A DNA stretch of 64,000 nt. Source: Brettanomyces bruxellensis (taxonomy: Eukaryota > Ascomycota > Pichiomycetes > Pichiales > Pichiaceae). The notes beneath the pieces are model-generated. The model saw nothing but the letters and a program-made list of their open reading frames with translations. It made no database searches and had not been told where the DNA came from. A program made the position numbers and the translations under genes. Shown here piece after piece: positions 50,471-59,909 of this stretch. Position 1 is the first letter of the stretch. Each line of letters starts with the position of its first letter. The DNA lies in NCBI RefSeq assembly GCF_011074885.1, contig NC_054690.1, positions 377,001 through 441,000 of the forward strand, in the 5' to 3' direction.

Positions 50471-53170
50471 ATGTCTGAAGCTAACTTGAAAGCTCATTCT
50501 GCTTATGGATCTTCAGAAAGCGAGTCTTCTCATTCGGATGCTGTGAATGTGATACAGACTGAAGAAAATGATAATACACAATTTGGCGGACCTATACACT
50601 CATCTTCATCATCTTCGTCTGGAAATTCAGAATCTTACAGGTCTAATAGATACGGTCATGAAAGCAGATTACATGCAAACGAGTCATCCCCATCTGATTC
50701 CACTCATAATATGGACTATGTTCCGGGCTCTTTTAAAAAGCAACTACATACAGGAAAGAATCCTATCAATATTCAAGATCCACTGATTGCACTAGCCTCC
50801 CCCGTCAGAAAGTCACCTCTCTCTCATGAGTACAACTATAAGCCAAATTGTGCAACTCAACCGCATTTCCACAATTCAGATATCACCCATTCGACTATTT
50901 CATTACCAACGCCTTCAAATAATCTTCCGTTTAAAGCTTTGTATGGATCAATAAAGGAGGAGGGAGAAGCAGATAGTATACAATCCAGCACATATCAAAT
51001 TGCATCATCCCCGTTGATTTCTACATCTTCTGCCGGGTTCATTGAGGACAATTTGGAAAGTGCAAATGTAGCATATCCACAATCAGGGCCATTATCATTC
51101 GAAAGAAAGCTCAAATATTACGTGCCTTGTTGCAATTGGATGGCTCAATACACTCTGGACAATTTCTTTCACGATCTTGTTGCTGGTCTTTCCTTGGCAT
51201 CCTATCAGATTCCTTTAAGTATGTCATTTGCTACTGCAGTTGCACACGTTCCTACAATATGTGGTCTATTGGGTCTTACGGTAGCACCAACAATATATAT
51301 GTTTCTAGGTTCTGTTCCCCAAATGATAGTTGGACCGGAGGCTGCTGTGTCGATGATTGTCGGTCAATGTATTGAGAAGATCATTAAGCACAATCCGGAT
51401 GTTTCTTCAGTTGATTTATTAATTGTTCTGGCATCATGTTCTGCCTCTATATTACTTATGTTTGGGCTCATGCGTTTTGGATTCATCGACAATGTTCTTT
51501 GTAGCTCCCTTATGAAAGCCTTTATTACGGCAATTGGTGTTACTATGATGATAAACTCGACCATTTCCATTCTGGGCTTGGATTCTGTGCTTTCAAGCCT
51601 TCCGTCAGACATACATGTTCATTCCCCCTACCAAAAGCTTGTGTTTTTGATCCAGCACATTCACAAGTTTCATTCATCCACAACTGCAATCGGCTTCTCA
51701 GCATTCGCTGCCTTGTTTATCATGAAATATATTAAATCACTATTCATCAAGAGAAAGCACAAGTGGGCCTCTTTCTTTCCTGAAATTTTGGTCGTGGTCG
51801 TTTTTTCAACATTCATGTCATACATGCTTGATTTTGAAAAGCATGGAATAAATGTACTAGGAAAAGTGGATGTCAGTGGCTTTCGATTAAAGTTACCATT
51901 TACCTCTCATTTGAGGCCTTGGTACAGTGAGCTTTTCGTTGCCTCTTTCACGTGTGCAATCTTGGGATTCTTTGAAAGTTCGACAGCTGCGAAATCGTTG
52001 AGCTCTTCCACAACCCCGGTTTCCTCTAATAGAGAATTGGTTGCGTTAGGTTCAGTGAGTCTCTCTGTGAGTGTTTTTGGTGGGTTACCGTCATTTGGAG
52101 GATATGCAAGGTCAAAATTGAATGCTACAAACGGAGCGCGTACACCTGCTTCTGGTCTTTTCATGGGCCTTACGACTCTTCTCACAACACTTTACCTTTT
52201 GGATTATATTTATTATCTTCCCATCTGTGTGCTTAATGCTGTGATTGCAATAGTTGGCTTATCTCTTCTTAAGGAATCTCCCGGTGAAGTTAAATTCCAC
52301 ATCCGCACAGAAGGTTATAATGAACTCTTTACGTTTTTCCTCACGCTTGTTTCCTCGTTCTTCTATACCGTTGAACTTGGTGTTGGGATTGGAACCTTCT
52401 ATTCTTTAATGAGAGTGATTAAACACAGTACCAAATCCAGAATTCAAATTTTGGCTCGCGTTGCCGGAACGGATATTTTTGTTAACTCAGACTTTGTCGA
52501 TGATGATGGTGCACCATTGAAAAAGGTTGCTGTCAAAGGGTATAAGGAATTCAGAAGGAAATCCATGATTCGACACAGACTGGAGGCAGGAGAATTGCCA
52601 AACAATTCTCTTTCTGAGGAGCAGTCTGTTGATACAGATGATAAAAAGGATTCTGATAGTGATGCTGCACCACAACTAGAGGACAGGGAAGGGTGCTTGA
52701 TTATTAAAATTCCAGAGCCCTTGACATTTACCAATGCCAGTGATCTAAAATCAAGATTGAAGAGAATTGAAATATATGGATCTGCTAAGGCCCATCCTGC
52801 TAGTAAGCATACAAATTTCAGACTACGGCATATAGTGTTCGATTTGCACGGTATGACATCTCTAGATTCTTCAGCGGCTCAGATTGTCGTCGATGTTTTA
52901 TTGAATTACAAGAAAAGAGGAATTGACGTTTTCTTCTGCCGTGTATTTAGGGATAAGGATTTACTTCGCCGTCTTAAAGACTCTGGAATCACTGGAACTC
53001 TATCATATTTTGAGGGATCAAATTATGGTATACCTCAGCGTTGGCCACCATACTATGATAAAATATTAGATGCACTAAAGGCCATCGACTGCATTGAATA
53101 TAGAAACAACAGCAACGATGATGTTCAAAGTTATATTTCTTCCTCTTTTCCATACGATGGTAGTGCATAG
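50471..53170 (+). CDS. SulP/SLC26-family anion transporter with STAS domain (YPR003C/Vsb1 type)
   Basis: 899 residues. A 215-residue Ser-rich hydrophilic N-terminus is followed by the multi-pass SulP core: FFHDLVAGLSLASYQIPLSM, the family's GPEAAVSMIVGQ segment and GGLPSFGGYARSKLNA. The STAS domain is at about 741-865, with FDLHGMTSLDSSAAQ. The core differs from S. cerevisiae Sul1/Sul2 and resembles the YPR003C/YGR125W (Vsb1) branch, whose members reside on internal membranes. Vsb1 has been linked to vacuolar basic amino acids, so sulfate should not be assumed as substrate. An acidic-basic insertion splits the core from STAS (about 680-740). Confidence 0.88.
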   Translation: MSEANLKAHSAYGSSESESSHSDAVNVIQTEENDNTQFGGPIHSSSSSSSGNSESYRSNRYGHESRLHANESSPSDSTHNMDYVPGSFKKQLHTGKNPINIQDPLIALASPVRKSPLSHEYNYKPNCATQPHFHNSDITHSTISLPTPSNNLPFKALYGSIKEEGEADSIQSSTYQIASSPLISTSSAGFIEDNLESANVAYPQSGPLSFERKLKYYVPCCNWMAQYTLDNFFHDLVAGLSLASYQIPLSMSFATAVAHVPTICGLLGLTVAPTIYMFLGSVPQMIVGPEAAVSMIVGQCIEKIIKHNPDVSSVDLLIVLASCSASILLMFGLMRFGFIDNVLCSSLMKAFITAIGVTMMINSTISILGLDSVLSSLPSDIHVHSPYQKLVFLIQHIHKFHSSTTAIGFSAFAALFIMKYIKSLFIKRKHKWASFFPEILVVVVFSTFMSYMLDFEKHGINVLGKVDVSGFRLKLPFTSHLRPWYSELFVASFTCAILGFFESSTAAKSLSSSTTPVSSNRELVALGSVSLSVSVFGGLPSFGGYARSKLNATNGARTPASGLFMGLTTLLTTLYLLDYIYYLPICVLNAVIAIVGLSLLKESPGEVKFHIRTEGYNELFTFFLTLVSSFFYTVELGVGIGTFYSLMRVIKHSTKSRIQILARVAGTDIFVNSDFVDDDGAPLKKVAVKGYKEFRRKSMIRHRLEAGELPNNSLSEEQSVDTDDKKDSDSDAAPQLEDREGCLIIKIPEPLTFTNASDLKSRLKRIEIYGSAKAHPASKHTNFRLRHIVFDLHGMTSLDSSAAQIVVDVLLNYKKRGIDVFFCRVFRDKDLLRRLKDSGITGTLSYFEGSNYGIPQRWPPYYDKILDALKAIDCIEYRNNSNDDVQSYISSSFPYDGSA

Positions 53171-53495
53171 GATCGTCAGTATTGGGGTTTATACCATTTA
53201 ATTAATTCACATTCTACTGATTAGCTGAAATGTATGATTTCATTGATTTGAATTTTTTTTTTTTTTTTGAGGGGGTGGGTAATTCTGTATAATGAAACCA
53301 TAGCGGCTTTTTCGGTTGCAGGTGGGATCCGCACAGAAAGGATTCCGAAAAGCTGCAAGTACTCTTTTCATATATAGAGGAGGTGATACAGGCGTATTTC
53401 CGAATCTTTTTGTCACCACATTTAAAAATCGAAATATGTAGAGTGCATTGTTGATACCACTGACGGAGTAGCATTTTTGAGAATTGTTCAAAAAA
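53171..53495. promoter_or_regulatory. Spacer before the VPS10-type gene
   Basis: 325 bases with a 16-base T run (53253-53268). Nothing else recognised. Confidence 0.4.
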
Positions 53496-56099
53496 ATGAG
53501 ATTAGGGCTTCTCCATTTGTGCTATTTATTCATATTCTGCCTGGCAATACAGTGTGCGGACATAAATCATATACGTACCAAATTACTTGTACGTGATACT
53601 GTAGATGACAATCCTGATGAAAAAGAAGGCCAACCAGAAGGAGCTGATGATGGTGATGATAATGGCAAAGCCAAAGTCTCGAGTTACACCTTTCGTGGAA
53701 AGATAAAGAAGTATATCTACATGAAAAAGCCTATTGATTCAGATGCTACAGATGAGACTTTGCTCGCCTTAACATCACAAAACGAGGTATTTGTCACGCA
53801 TGATCAAGGGAGTACATGGGAAGAAGTTGCACCGGACGATGAATTTCTGGCGATACATTTAAATCCATTTGACACGAACGATGTGTATTTACAAAGTACC
53901 AATGATAAGATTGTCTATTCCAGGGACAGGGCTGATAACTGGAAATCGTTTAGAACTCCATGCAGCCCAATTCCAGGTGTTAGTCCCCTTGTTTTCCATC
54001 CAACCAGAAAGTCCTATTTGATTTGGATTGGTCAGACAGGTTGCGATAATCAATATTCTAAGGCCTGCCGTACTGCCGCCTTTATATCTCGATCATACGG
54101 TAAGAGGTGGCGTAAGCTCCAGGAAAATGTAGCAAAATGTGAATTTGCTAATCAGCTTGGAAGGCATGTTGACCCAAACCTTGTTTTGTGTTTAAAGCAA
54201 TCAAACGAAGCAACAAAGCATCGATCCAACTTGGTTAGTTCGACCAGCGATTTTCTAGATGAAACAAAGATATTATTAAGACAAGTGATTGATTTCGTTT
54301 CCAAGGACGGTTTTCTTGTTGCTGCTACCGCTAATGAGCAGGATAAATTGCAACTGCATGTTTCTAAGGATGGGCTAACTTGGAGAGATGCACTTTTCCC
54401 TGAAAATCTGCGAGTTAATAAGCAGCAGGCTTATACTATACTCTCCGGGAAAAGTGGTTCATTATTTGTACACGTGACTATGAATCCTCGGCAGGGAACA
54501 GAATTTGGAAATCTAATTAAATCAAATGAAGCAGGCCAATCATACATAGCAACACTTGATGCAGTCAATCGTGATTCCAATGGTTATGTAGATTTTGAGC
54601 AAATGGAGGGATTGGAAGGTGTGATTGTGGTGAACAGAGTTGTGAACCCACGGAAAGCAATACAGGGCTCGAAAAAACAACTTCAAACAATGATCACCCA
54701 TAATGATGGTTCTCGGTGGTCTTTATTGAGTCCCCCTTTAGTAGATTCCAAAGGGCAGAAATACGAATGCCTTGGAAAACCTTTAGATCAATGCAGTCTT
54801 CATCTTCATGGATATACAGACAGAGAAGATCCAAGGGATACACTTTCAAGTGGAAGTGCCGTTGGCATGATGATTGGTGTAGGAAATGTTGGAAGCAGAC
54901 TTGAAAACTACTATGATGGAAATACATTCTTGACGAAAGATGGAGGAATAACATGGAAAGAAATTAAAAAAGGAGTTTTTATGTGGGAATATGGTGATCA
55001 GGGTTCAATCATAGTTCTGGTTAATGGAAAAGATAGCACTAATAAGATATTTTATTCGACGGATCAGGGTGACACATGGACAACTCTCCAATTCGCTGAC
55101 AAAAAGGTCATGGTGCAGGATATTTCCACTGTTCCTAGTGATAATTCCTTACGTTTCTTGCTTTTCACAAGACTATCCCTTTCTCTAGGTGACAAAACTC
55201 GTATCTATCAAATAGATTTCTCTCAATTACTCTCACGGCAATGCAAATTGGATCTGGAAAATCCAGAAACAGATGACTTTGAGCTTTGGACACCAAAACA
55301 TCCATTTCAAAAGGATAACTGTTTGTTTGGACACAAAACACAATATTATCGCAAACTACCGGGCAAATTATGTCATGTTGGTAAGAATTTGGTGCAACCA
55401 TATAAGGTCTTAAAAAATTGCGAATGTACCAGAGAAGACTTTGAATGTGACTTCAATTACTCACGTGATAAAGATGGTGTTTGCAAATTAGTTCCTGGAT
55501 ATGATCCACCTAACCATGAAGAAATATGCTTTAGTGACAATCCTCCATCTGAATTCTATCTTCCCACTGGTTATCGAAAAATTACACTCTCTACCTGTGT
55601 TGGGGGTAATGATTATAGTAAGGCATCAGATCCTATACCTTGCAAAGGGAAGGAAGCGGAATTTGCGCAAAGGTATTCACGGAGACGTTCATTTGGTACG
55701 TGGTTATCACTGATATTTGCTGGGATCATCTTTACGATAGCAGTTTTAGTGTCTTTCCATGTGTATCATCGTAAGTATGGTGTGATCAGGCTTGAGGATG
55801 GTGGAAATATGACCATGGTTGATGATGAAACAGGAATACTCGATCGTTTCAGACGGGAACCAACCAGAACTCTCTCTGAAATTCTTGTTTTTGGAAGAGA
55901 TGCTCTGACGAACATTACATCCAAGACAAGACAATTGATTGATGAATTCAAGCAGAGAAGTCAGCTTTCCTCTCAACCAAATGCTTATGTGGTGACTGAT
56001 GAGGATATTTTGGAAGATGAAATTAGCCCCGACAATTCATTTTTTGATGATAATGAGGAAGCAGAGGAGGATGTGAGAGATTTAAGACAAGAAAACTAA
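53496..56099 (+). CDS. VPS10: Sortilin-type sorting receptor with a single VPS10 domain
   Basis: The ATG at 53496 gives 867 residues; upstream the frame begins at a TTG. A signal peptide (about 1-23) precedes an acidic linker. One VPS10 ten-bladed propeller follows, with Asp-box repeats such as SHDQGSTWEEV-like VTHDQGSTWEE and YSTDQGDTWTT. The Cys-rich 10CC module (about 585-715), one transmembrane helix (about 733-757) and a 110-residue acidic cytosolic tail with YGVI and NAYVV complete it. Vps10 carries carboxypeptidase Y from Golgi to endosome and is retrieved by retromer. S. cerevisiae Vps10 has two such domains in 1579 residues; this one has half. It could be the only receptor or a partial paralogue. 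Confidence 0.9.
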   Translation: MRLGLLHLCYLFIFCLAIQCADINHIRTKLLVRDTVDDNPDEKEGQPEGADDGDDNGKAKVSSYTFRGKIKKYIYMKKPIDSDATDETLLALTSQNEVFVTHDQGSTWEEVAPDDEFLAIHLNPFDTNDVYLQSTNDKIVYSRDRADNWKSFRTPCSPIPGVSPLVFHPTRKSYLIWIGQTGCDNQYSKACRTAAFISRSYGKRWRKLQENVAKCEFANQLGRHVDPNLVLCLKQSNEATKHRSNLVSSTSDFLDETKILLRQVIDFVSKDGFLVAATANEQDKLQLHVSKDGLTWRDALFPENLRVNKQQAYTILSGKSGSLFVHVTMNPRQGTEFGNLIKSNEAGQSYIATLDAVNRDSNGYVDFEQMEGLEGVIVVNRVVNPRKAIQGSKKQLQTMITHNDGSRWSLLSPPLVDSKGQKYECLGKPLDQCSLHLHGYTDREDPRDTLSSGSAVGMMIGVGNVGSRLENYYDGNTFLTKDGGITWKEIKKGVFMWEYGDQGSIIVLVNGKDSTNKIFYSTDQGDTWTTLQFADKKVMVQDISTVPSDNSLRFLLFTRLSLSLGDKTRIYQIDFSQLLSRQCKLDLENPETDDFELWTPKHPFQKDNCLFGHKTQYYRKLPGKLCHVGKNLVQPYKVLKNCECTREDFECDFNYSRDKDGVCKLVPGYDPPNHEEICFSDNPPSEFYLPTGYRKITLSTCVGGNDYSKASDPIPCKGKEAEFAQRYSRRRSFGTWLSLIFAGIIFTIAVLVSFHVYHRKYGVIRLEDGGNMTMVDDETGILDRFRREPTRTLSEILVFGRDALTNITSKTRQLIDEFKQRSQLSSQPNAYVVTDEDILEDEISPDNSFFDDNEEAEEDVRDLRQEN

Positions 56100-56212
56100 A
56101 TATACAATCAAATGATATACCTGTATATGTTACTTGTGCTAATTTTCTATATTATGTACTGTAGAATGTTTATGCCCGATAATCTAGAATTAAAGTTAAT
56201 GGCACACAATCA

Positions 56213-57102
56213 TCAATTTGTCCTTGCTTTCTTCTTTGCCGGATTTTCATTGTTTTCACTTTCCTCTTCTTCGCTTTCTACATCAAGTTCCTCGCTGCTG
56301 GAGTCATCATCATCATTGTCATCATTTTCATTTAGTCCAGGCGCTGCTAGTGTATAATAATCAACAGCCAAAGGAAAAATGTCCTCTGAAAACATTTCTG
56401 CAAGTTCCTCTCCATATCGATACTCCTTTCCTGGACGCTTTCCTGTCCAAGAAAAGAACGCAAAGAACGATTTCATTCCAATACGATAATTCTTCTTCTC
56501 TTCGTGTGTCCATTTTCCGTCCTTTCTTCCTTTTTTCACCAAGCTGGGGTTAATTTTATCAAACTCTGCCGGCCATTTTATCTCCGCATTGTATGATTTT
56601 AGACTCTCATAGCCAGAATCAGGATTTGTCTCGGTGTAAAAATATTTTGTCACCTCCTGATTCTCTATTTCTCCATTCTGAGACTCAAACTGGAAGGTAA
56701 TAGCATAAGTCTTTGGATCATCATTCTTACCATTGGCATCAATCATCTTCTCAATATATATGTCCTTTATGTACTCCAAATATTTCATGTCCTCAGTCTG
56801 TACGTATTCTTGGAAGTCCTCATGTTGAGCAAGAACTATATACCAAAACTTTGGTATTTTTGCCAAGACATTGCGTCGCTGTTCAAATAATGGTTTAGTA
56901 AGCTTCACTCTATATTTCTGGACTTCGATGTCGATTCCTTGTTGTTTTTTCTCTATTTTTTGAAGGGCTTCTAGTGCCTTCTCAAGAATATCACTAGTAG
57001 ATTGTTAGTATTAGAAGTCACTTTTGTTTATCAATGAATATGATTCAAAATAACATACTCTTTCACGCCGTCAGCAGCATCAGTTTCTTTAGCTTGAGAC
57101 AT
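56213..57102 (-). CDS. VPS75: NAP-family histone chaperone Vps75, spliced
   Basis: Two exons: 57059-57102 and 56213-56993. The 65-nt intron has GTATGT (57058-57053), TACTAAC (57010-57004) and a CTAG end. Joined they encode 274 residues (S. cerevisiae Vps75 264), beginning MSQAKETDAADG. A dimerisation helix (about 15-55) and the earmuff domain (RRNVLAKIPKFWYIVLAQH, ... RPGKEYRYGEELAEMFSEDIF in pieces) lead to an acidic tail ending in Lys/Arg. Vps75 binds H3-H4 and partners Rtt109 for H3 acetylation. An ACGCGT box lies 119 bases upstream of the start (57221-57226). The unspliced second exon alone would lack the dimerisation helix. Confidence 0.9.
56994..57058 (-). other. VPS75 intron (65 nt)
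   Basis: All three splice signals match the yeast consensus: GTATGT, TACTAAC and TAG, with the branch site 10 bases from the 3' end. Removal fuses the frames and restores a family-length protein. Confidence 0.9.
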
Positions 57103-57404
57103 TCCGTTTAATTTACTGCTAGAGTACAATTAGGTATATCTAATTTATATTATAAAATCAAGGTTATGTCAAGGTATGTTGCATATTTAGTCTCATTTTT
57201 TACCCAATATATTGATTGGTACGCGTTTTTTTTTTTTTCTTCAGGATAACCTATGAGATGGCCTGCTCGTCACCTTCATAAACAGCATTACATTAATACG
57301 TAAGTAGTTAAGCAAATTTACAGTTAAATATATTTGGCTTACTTTCATTTTAATCCCGTAGTATTCCAAAAAGTACTTTTTGAGTTCTATTCTTCTGATA
57401 CTTA
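57103..57404. promoter_or_regulatory. VPS75 promoter and transporter 3' end
   Basis: 302 bases containing ACGCGT at 57221-57226 followed by a T run. Confidence 0.4.
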
Positions 57405-58961
57405 TTAGTAGTTGCCTTTCGATCCCCGCTGCTTCGTGTATGGCTCCTCGCTCATGAATCTTCTCATAATAGTTAAAGCGAAGCAAGCAATGACACTAGT
57501 ACCGCAAATCAACACTAGAATCATGTTGGAATTTCTGTACATGTTTTTTTCGTCAGATGGCCATCCAGTGTATAAAGCGTAAGTGGAGGTCACTGATCCC
57601 AAATTTCCCAATCCTGAAACTAAAGCCGCAGCTGCCGCACACCCAACATCACCGTATACCTTAGTCATAATTTCCGAGGCTAGAGTCATACAAATTGGAA
57701 CAGTTGGACCTAAACCAAAGCCACATATAAGCAAACCACCCCATCTAGTCCATGGACCTTTGGCATAAGTTGTAACCATCAAACCAGCTATAATTACAAT
57801 GCAACTACCGGAGAAAAACAAATATCTCTTTCTTTTGAACTTATCAGCAAGTGGAGTAATGATGAGAATTGCAGCAAGGTCAAATAGCCATATTGGTGCA
57901 TACAATAATGAGACTTCTACCCCAGACAACTTCGGATTATTAACCTTAATCAATGTGGTTGCAAATGTAGCCAATCCAACTCCTGTTCCAACAATGCCGA
58001 AGTACATCACAATGAGGGCCCAAGTACGGGGGTCTAAAACCACTCGTAGCAAGTCCATGACACTCCATTCAACCTTTTTGTATCTTTTTTTCATATCTAT
58101 GGTGTGCATTTCACGTTCTGCAGCCGATAGTGGTTGTCTCGCAGTAAACAACTGATGGACCTTGTTTGGAAAGAACCGATGCTTCCTCCTCTTTATGGTT
58201 CCGCATAAATGAGCCGGTCTATCGGGCAACCACCATATTAAGAAAATTCCAAGCACTATAGTGATACAGCCGTAAATTAAGTAAAGCCATTGCCAGCCAT
58301 AGAGGCCGTTGATCATATCCATCTTTTGAAATCCTGCTGCTACCAATCCTGCTGCTGCTGCAGAGATCTGCCCTGCCGTAAAGTAGTATCCAATTCTTCT
58401 TGCTGTTCTATGCTCTGGATACCACAAAGAAACATAGTAAGTAAGACCTGGCCAACAACCTGCTCCTGCAAAACCTGTCATAAATGTTATGGCTAAGAGG
58501 CCTGAAGCGTTAGTCAATGCTGCATAGCATGCATAGCAAATTCCTATGCCCATCACCATACGGCAAAGCCATATCTGTGGAGACAACTTTGTCATTAGCA
58601 AGTTCATTGGAAGATCAAATATAATAAAGGCCACTGTCGAGAGAGCATTTGCAGTAGAAAGAGTATGAGTATCAAGGTGCAAGCTTCCTTCTAAAGAGTG
58701 GTTCTCTTCGTAATTCATGGTTAATGTATTTCCATACGCACAGGCCCCGAACTCGGTCAAAAAAAATATGCACCATAGAGCAGGAATGATCCTATAATCT
58801 AAATGACGATATACTTTATCTAATTCCTTCTCTGAAGGTATATGGTTGCCTGCCTCGGTTAAGAAACCATCATCATCTTTATCTTCTTCGGTGTACTCCA
58901 TGTCCTTCAAGGAGGAACATGTTGATAGTTCCGGATCAGTACTGTTTGGCATTGTAATCAT
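57405..58961 (-). CDS. Major-facilitator transporter, Dal5/anion:cation symporter family
   Basis: 518 residues with the layout of fungal allantoate-permease-type carriers: a short acidic N-terminus, YRHLDYRIIPALWCIFFL at the first helix, and about twelve membrane segments. GFAGAGCWPGLTYYVSLWYPEHRTARRIGYYF (given in parts: GFAGAGCWPGLTYY and WYPEHRTARRIGYY) and LPDRPAH are typical family signatures. Relatives carry allantoate, nicotinate, pantothenate, or sulfonates and inorganic sulfur (YIL166C/Soa1). A TCACGTGT box lies about 140 bases upstream, suggesting sulfur control and perhaps a Soa1-like substrate. Substrate is not readable from the sequence. A second ATG three codons in (58952) is an equal start candidate. 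Confidence 0.85.
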   Translation of the reverse strand: MITMPNSTDPELSTCSSLKDMEYTEEDKDDDGFLTEAGNHIPSEKELDKVYRHLDYRIIPALWCIFFLTEFGACAYGNTLTMNYEENHSLEGSLHLDTHTLSTANALSTVAFIIFDLPMNLLMTKLSPQIWLCRMVMGIGICYACYAALTNASGLLAITFMTGFAGAGCWPGLTYYVSLWYPEHRTARRIGYYFTAGQISAAAAGLVAAGFQKMDMINGLYGWQWLYLIYGCITIVLGIFLIWWLPDRPAHLCGTIKRRKHRFFPNKVHQLFTARQPLSAAEREMHTIDMKKRYKKVEWSVMDLLRVVLDPRTWALIVMYFGIVGTGVGLATFATTLIKVNNPKLSGVEVSLLYAPIWLFDLAAILIITPLADKFKRKRYLFFSGSCIVIIAGLMVTTYAKGPWTRWGGLLICGFGLGPTVPICMTLASEIMTKVYGDVGCAAAAALVSGLGNLGSVTSTYALYTGWPSDEKNMYRNSNMILVLICGTSVIACFALTIMRRFMSEEPYTKQRGSKGNY

Positions 58962-59909
58962 TGTCCCTATATATTTGTTATAATGTTAGATTGATAAATT
59001 GCATACAACACTTTAGATATGTTTCTTCGTGATAAATTGAGGAATATAGAATCCTTTATATAGGTACTTTTTTCAGACTTTGAGATGTTACTTATATCAC
59101 GTGTGTTCTGGTTTGTTTCCAATTGAGTGAGTTTTTTTCTCCGTCTGAATCATATTGAATCATCATTTATCAAAAGGGTACACAATGAATTGTTTATTTC
59201 AATTGTGATATTTAAATCAAAGTTTTTGTTGCACTCAATTGTAATACAGCTTAAACAAGTTCATTCATTTTTTTTTGAATGATGCACACACGGCACTTTT
59301 TCAGTGAAGTGATGGTAACTGATTGTCCATCAGTATATCACACATTTTTAAGCATTTAGTCACAGGTTAAATATTCTATGTTAACTGAACTTGTGGCTTG
59401 TCAAACTAAACTACCTATTAGTCACACGCAAGTAAAGTGACCGTAAACATAAAAGGTTGCTTTAAAGTATGAAAAATTGTTTCTTCTCCTTTCAATGATA
59501 ATTAAAATTACATTAAATGTTTATCTTGCCAAATATCTGAAATTTGAACTATTACATATATCATATATGTACAATATGATGCATTGGCATGTCGTCGGTT
59601 AAACATAATTGTATTTTATGGAGGCAGGAAAGGACTAATCCGATACTAAATTTTCTCCGCCCCTTTTTTTAAAAAAATATGCTCTTCTCGAGATGATTCA
59701 AATGATTCAATGTTGAAATACTAGCTACAAGTAATTATTTGCTCGCAAGATTCTTAGATTAACGAATTCTTTCACGCATACCATATAAAATATTATTCCT
59801 AATTTATCCAGGAACCGTGACATTTTATATATAATTATTGAAAATGTATCTCTATAACAAATTCTATTAGGATTGTTTTGGAAAGGAGTTCCTTCCACAT
59901 TTATATAGT
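58962..59909. promoter_or_regulatory. Spacer upstream of the Dal5-type transporter
   Basis: 948 AT-rich bases containing the E-box listed separately. A 67-codon ORF at 59725-59928 is not supported. Confidence 0.4.
59097..59104. promoter_or_regulatory. Cbf1-type E-box TCACGTGT
   Basis: CACGTG core at 59098-59103, about 140 bases upstream of the transporter start; seven of eight bases match the palindromic Cbf1 site. Confidence 0.5.

Noticed and set aside
57241..57486. 81-codon ORF overlapping the transporter 3' end
   Set aside because: Out-of-frame shadow of the transporter gene plus AT-rich trailer.
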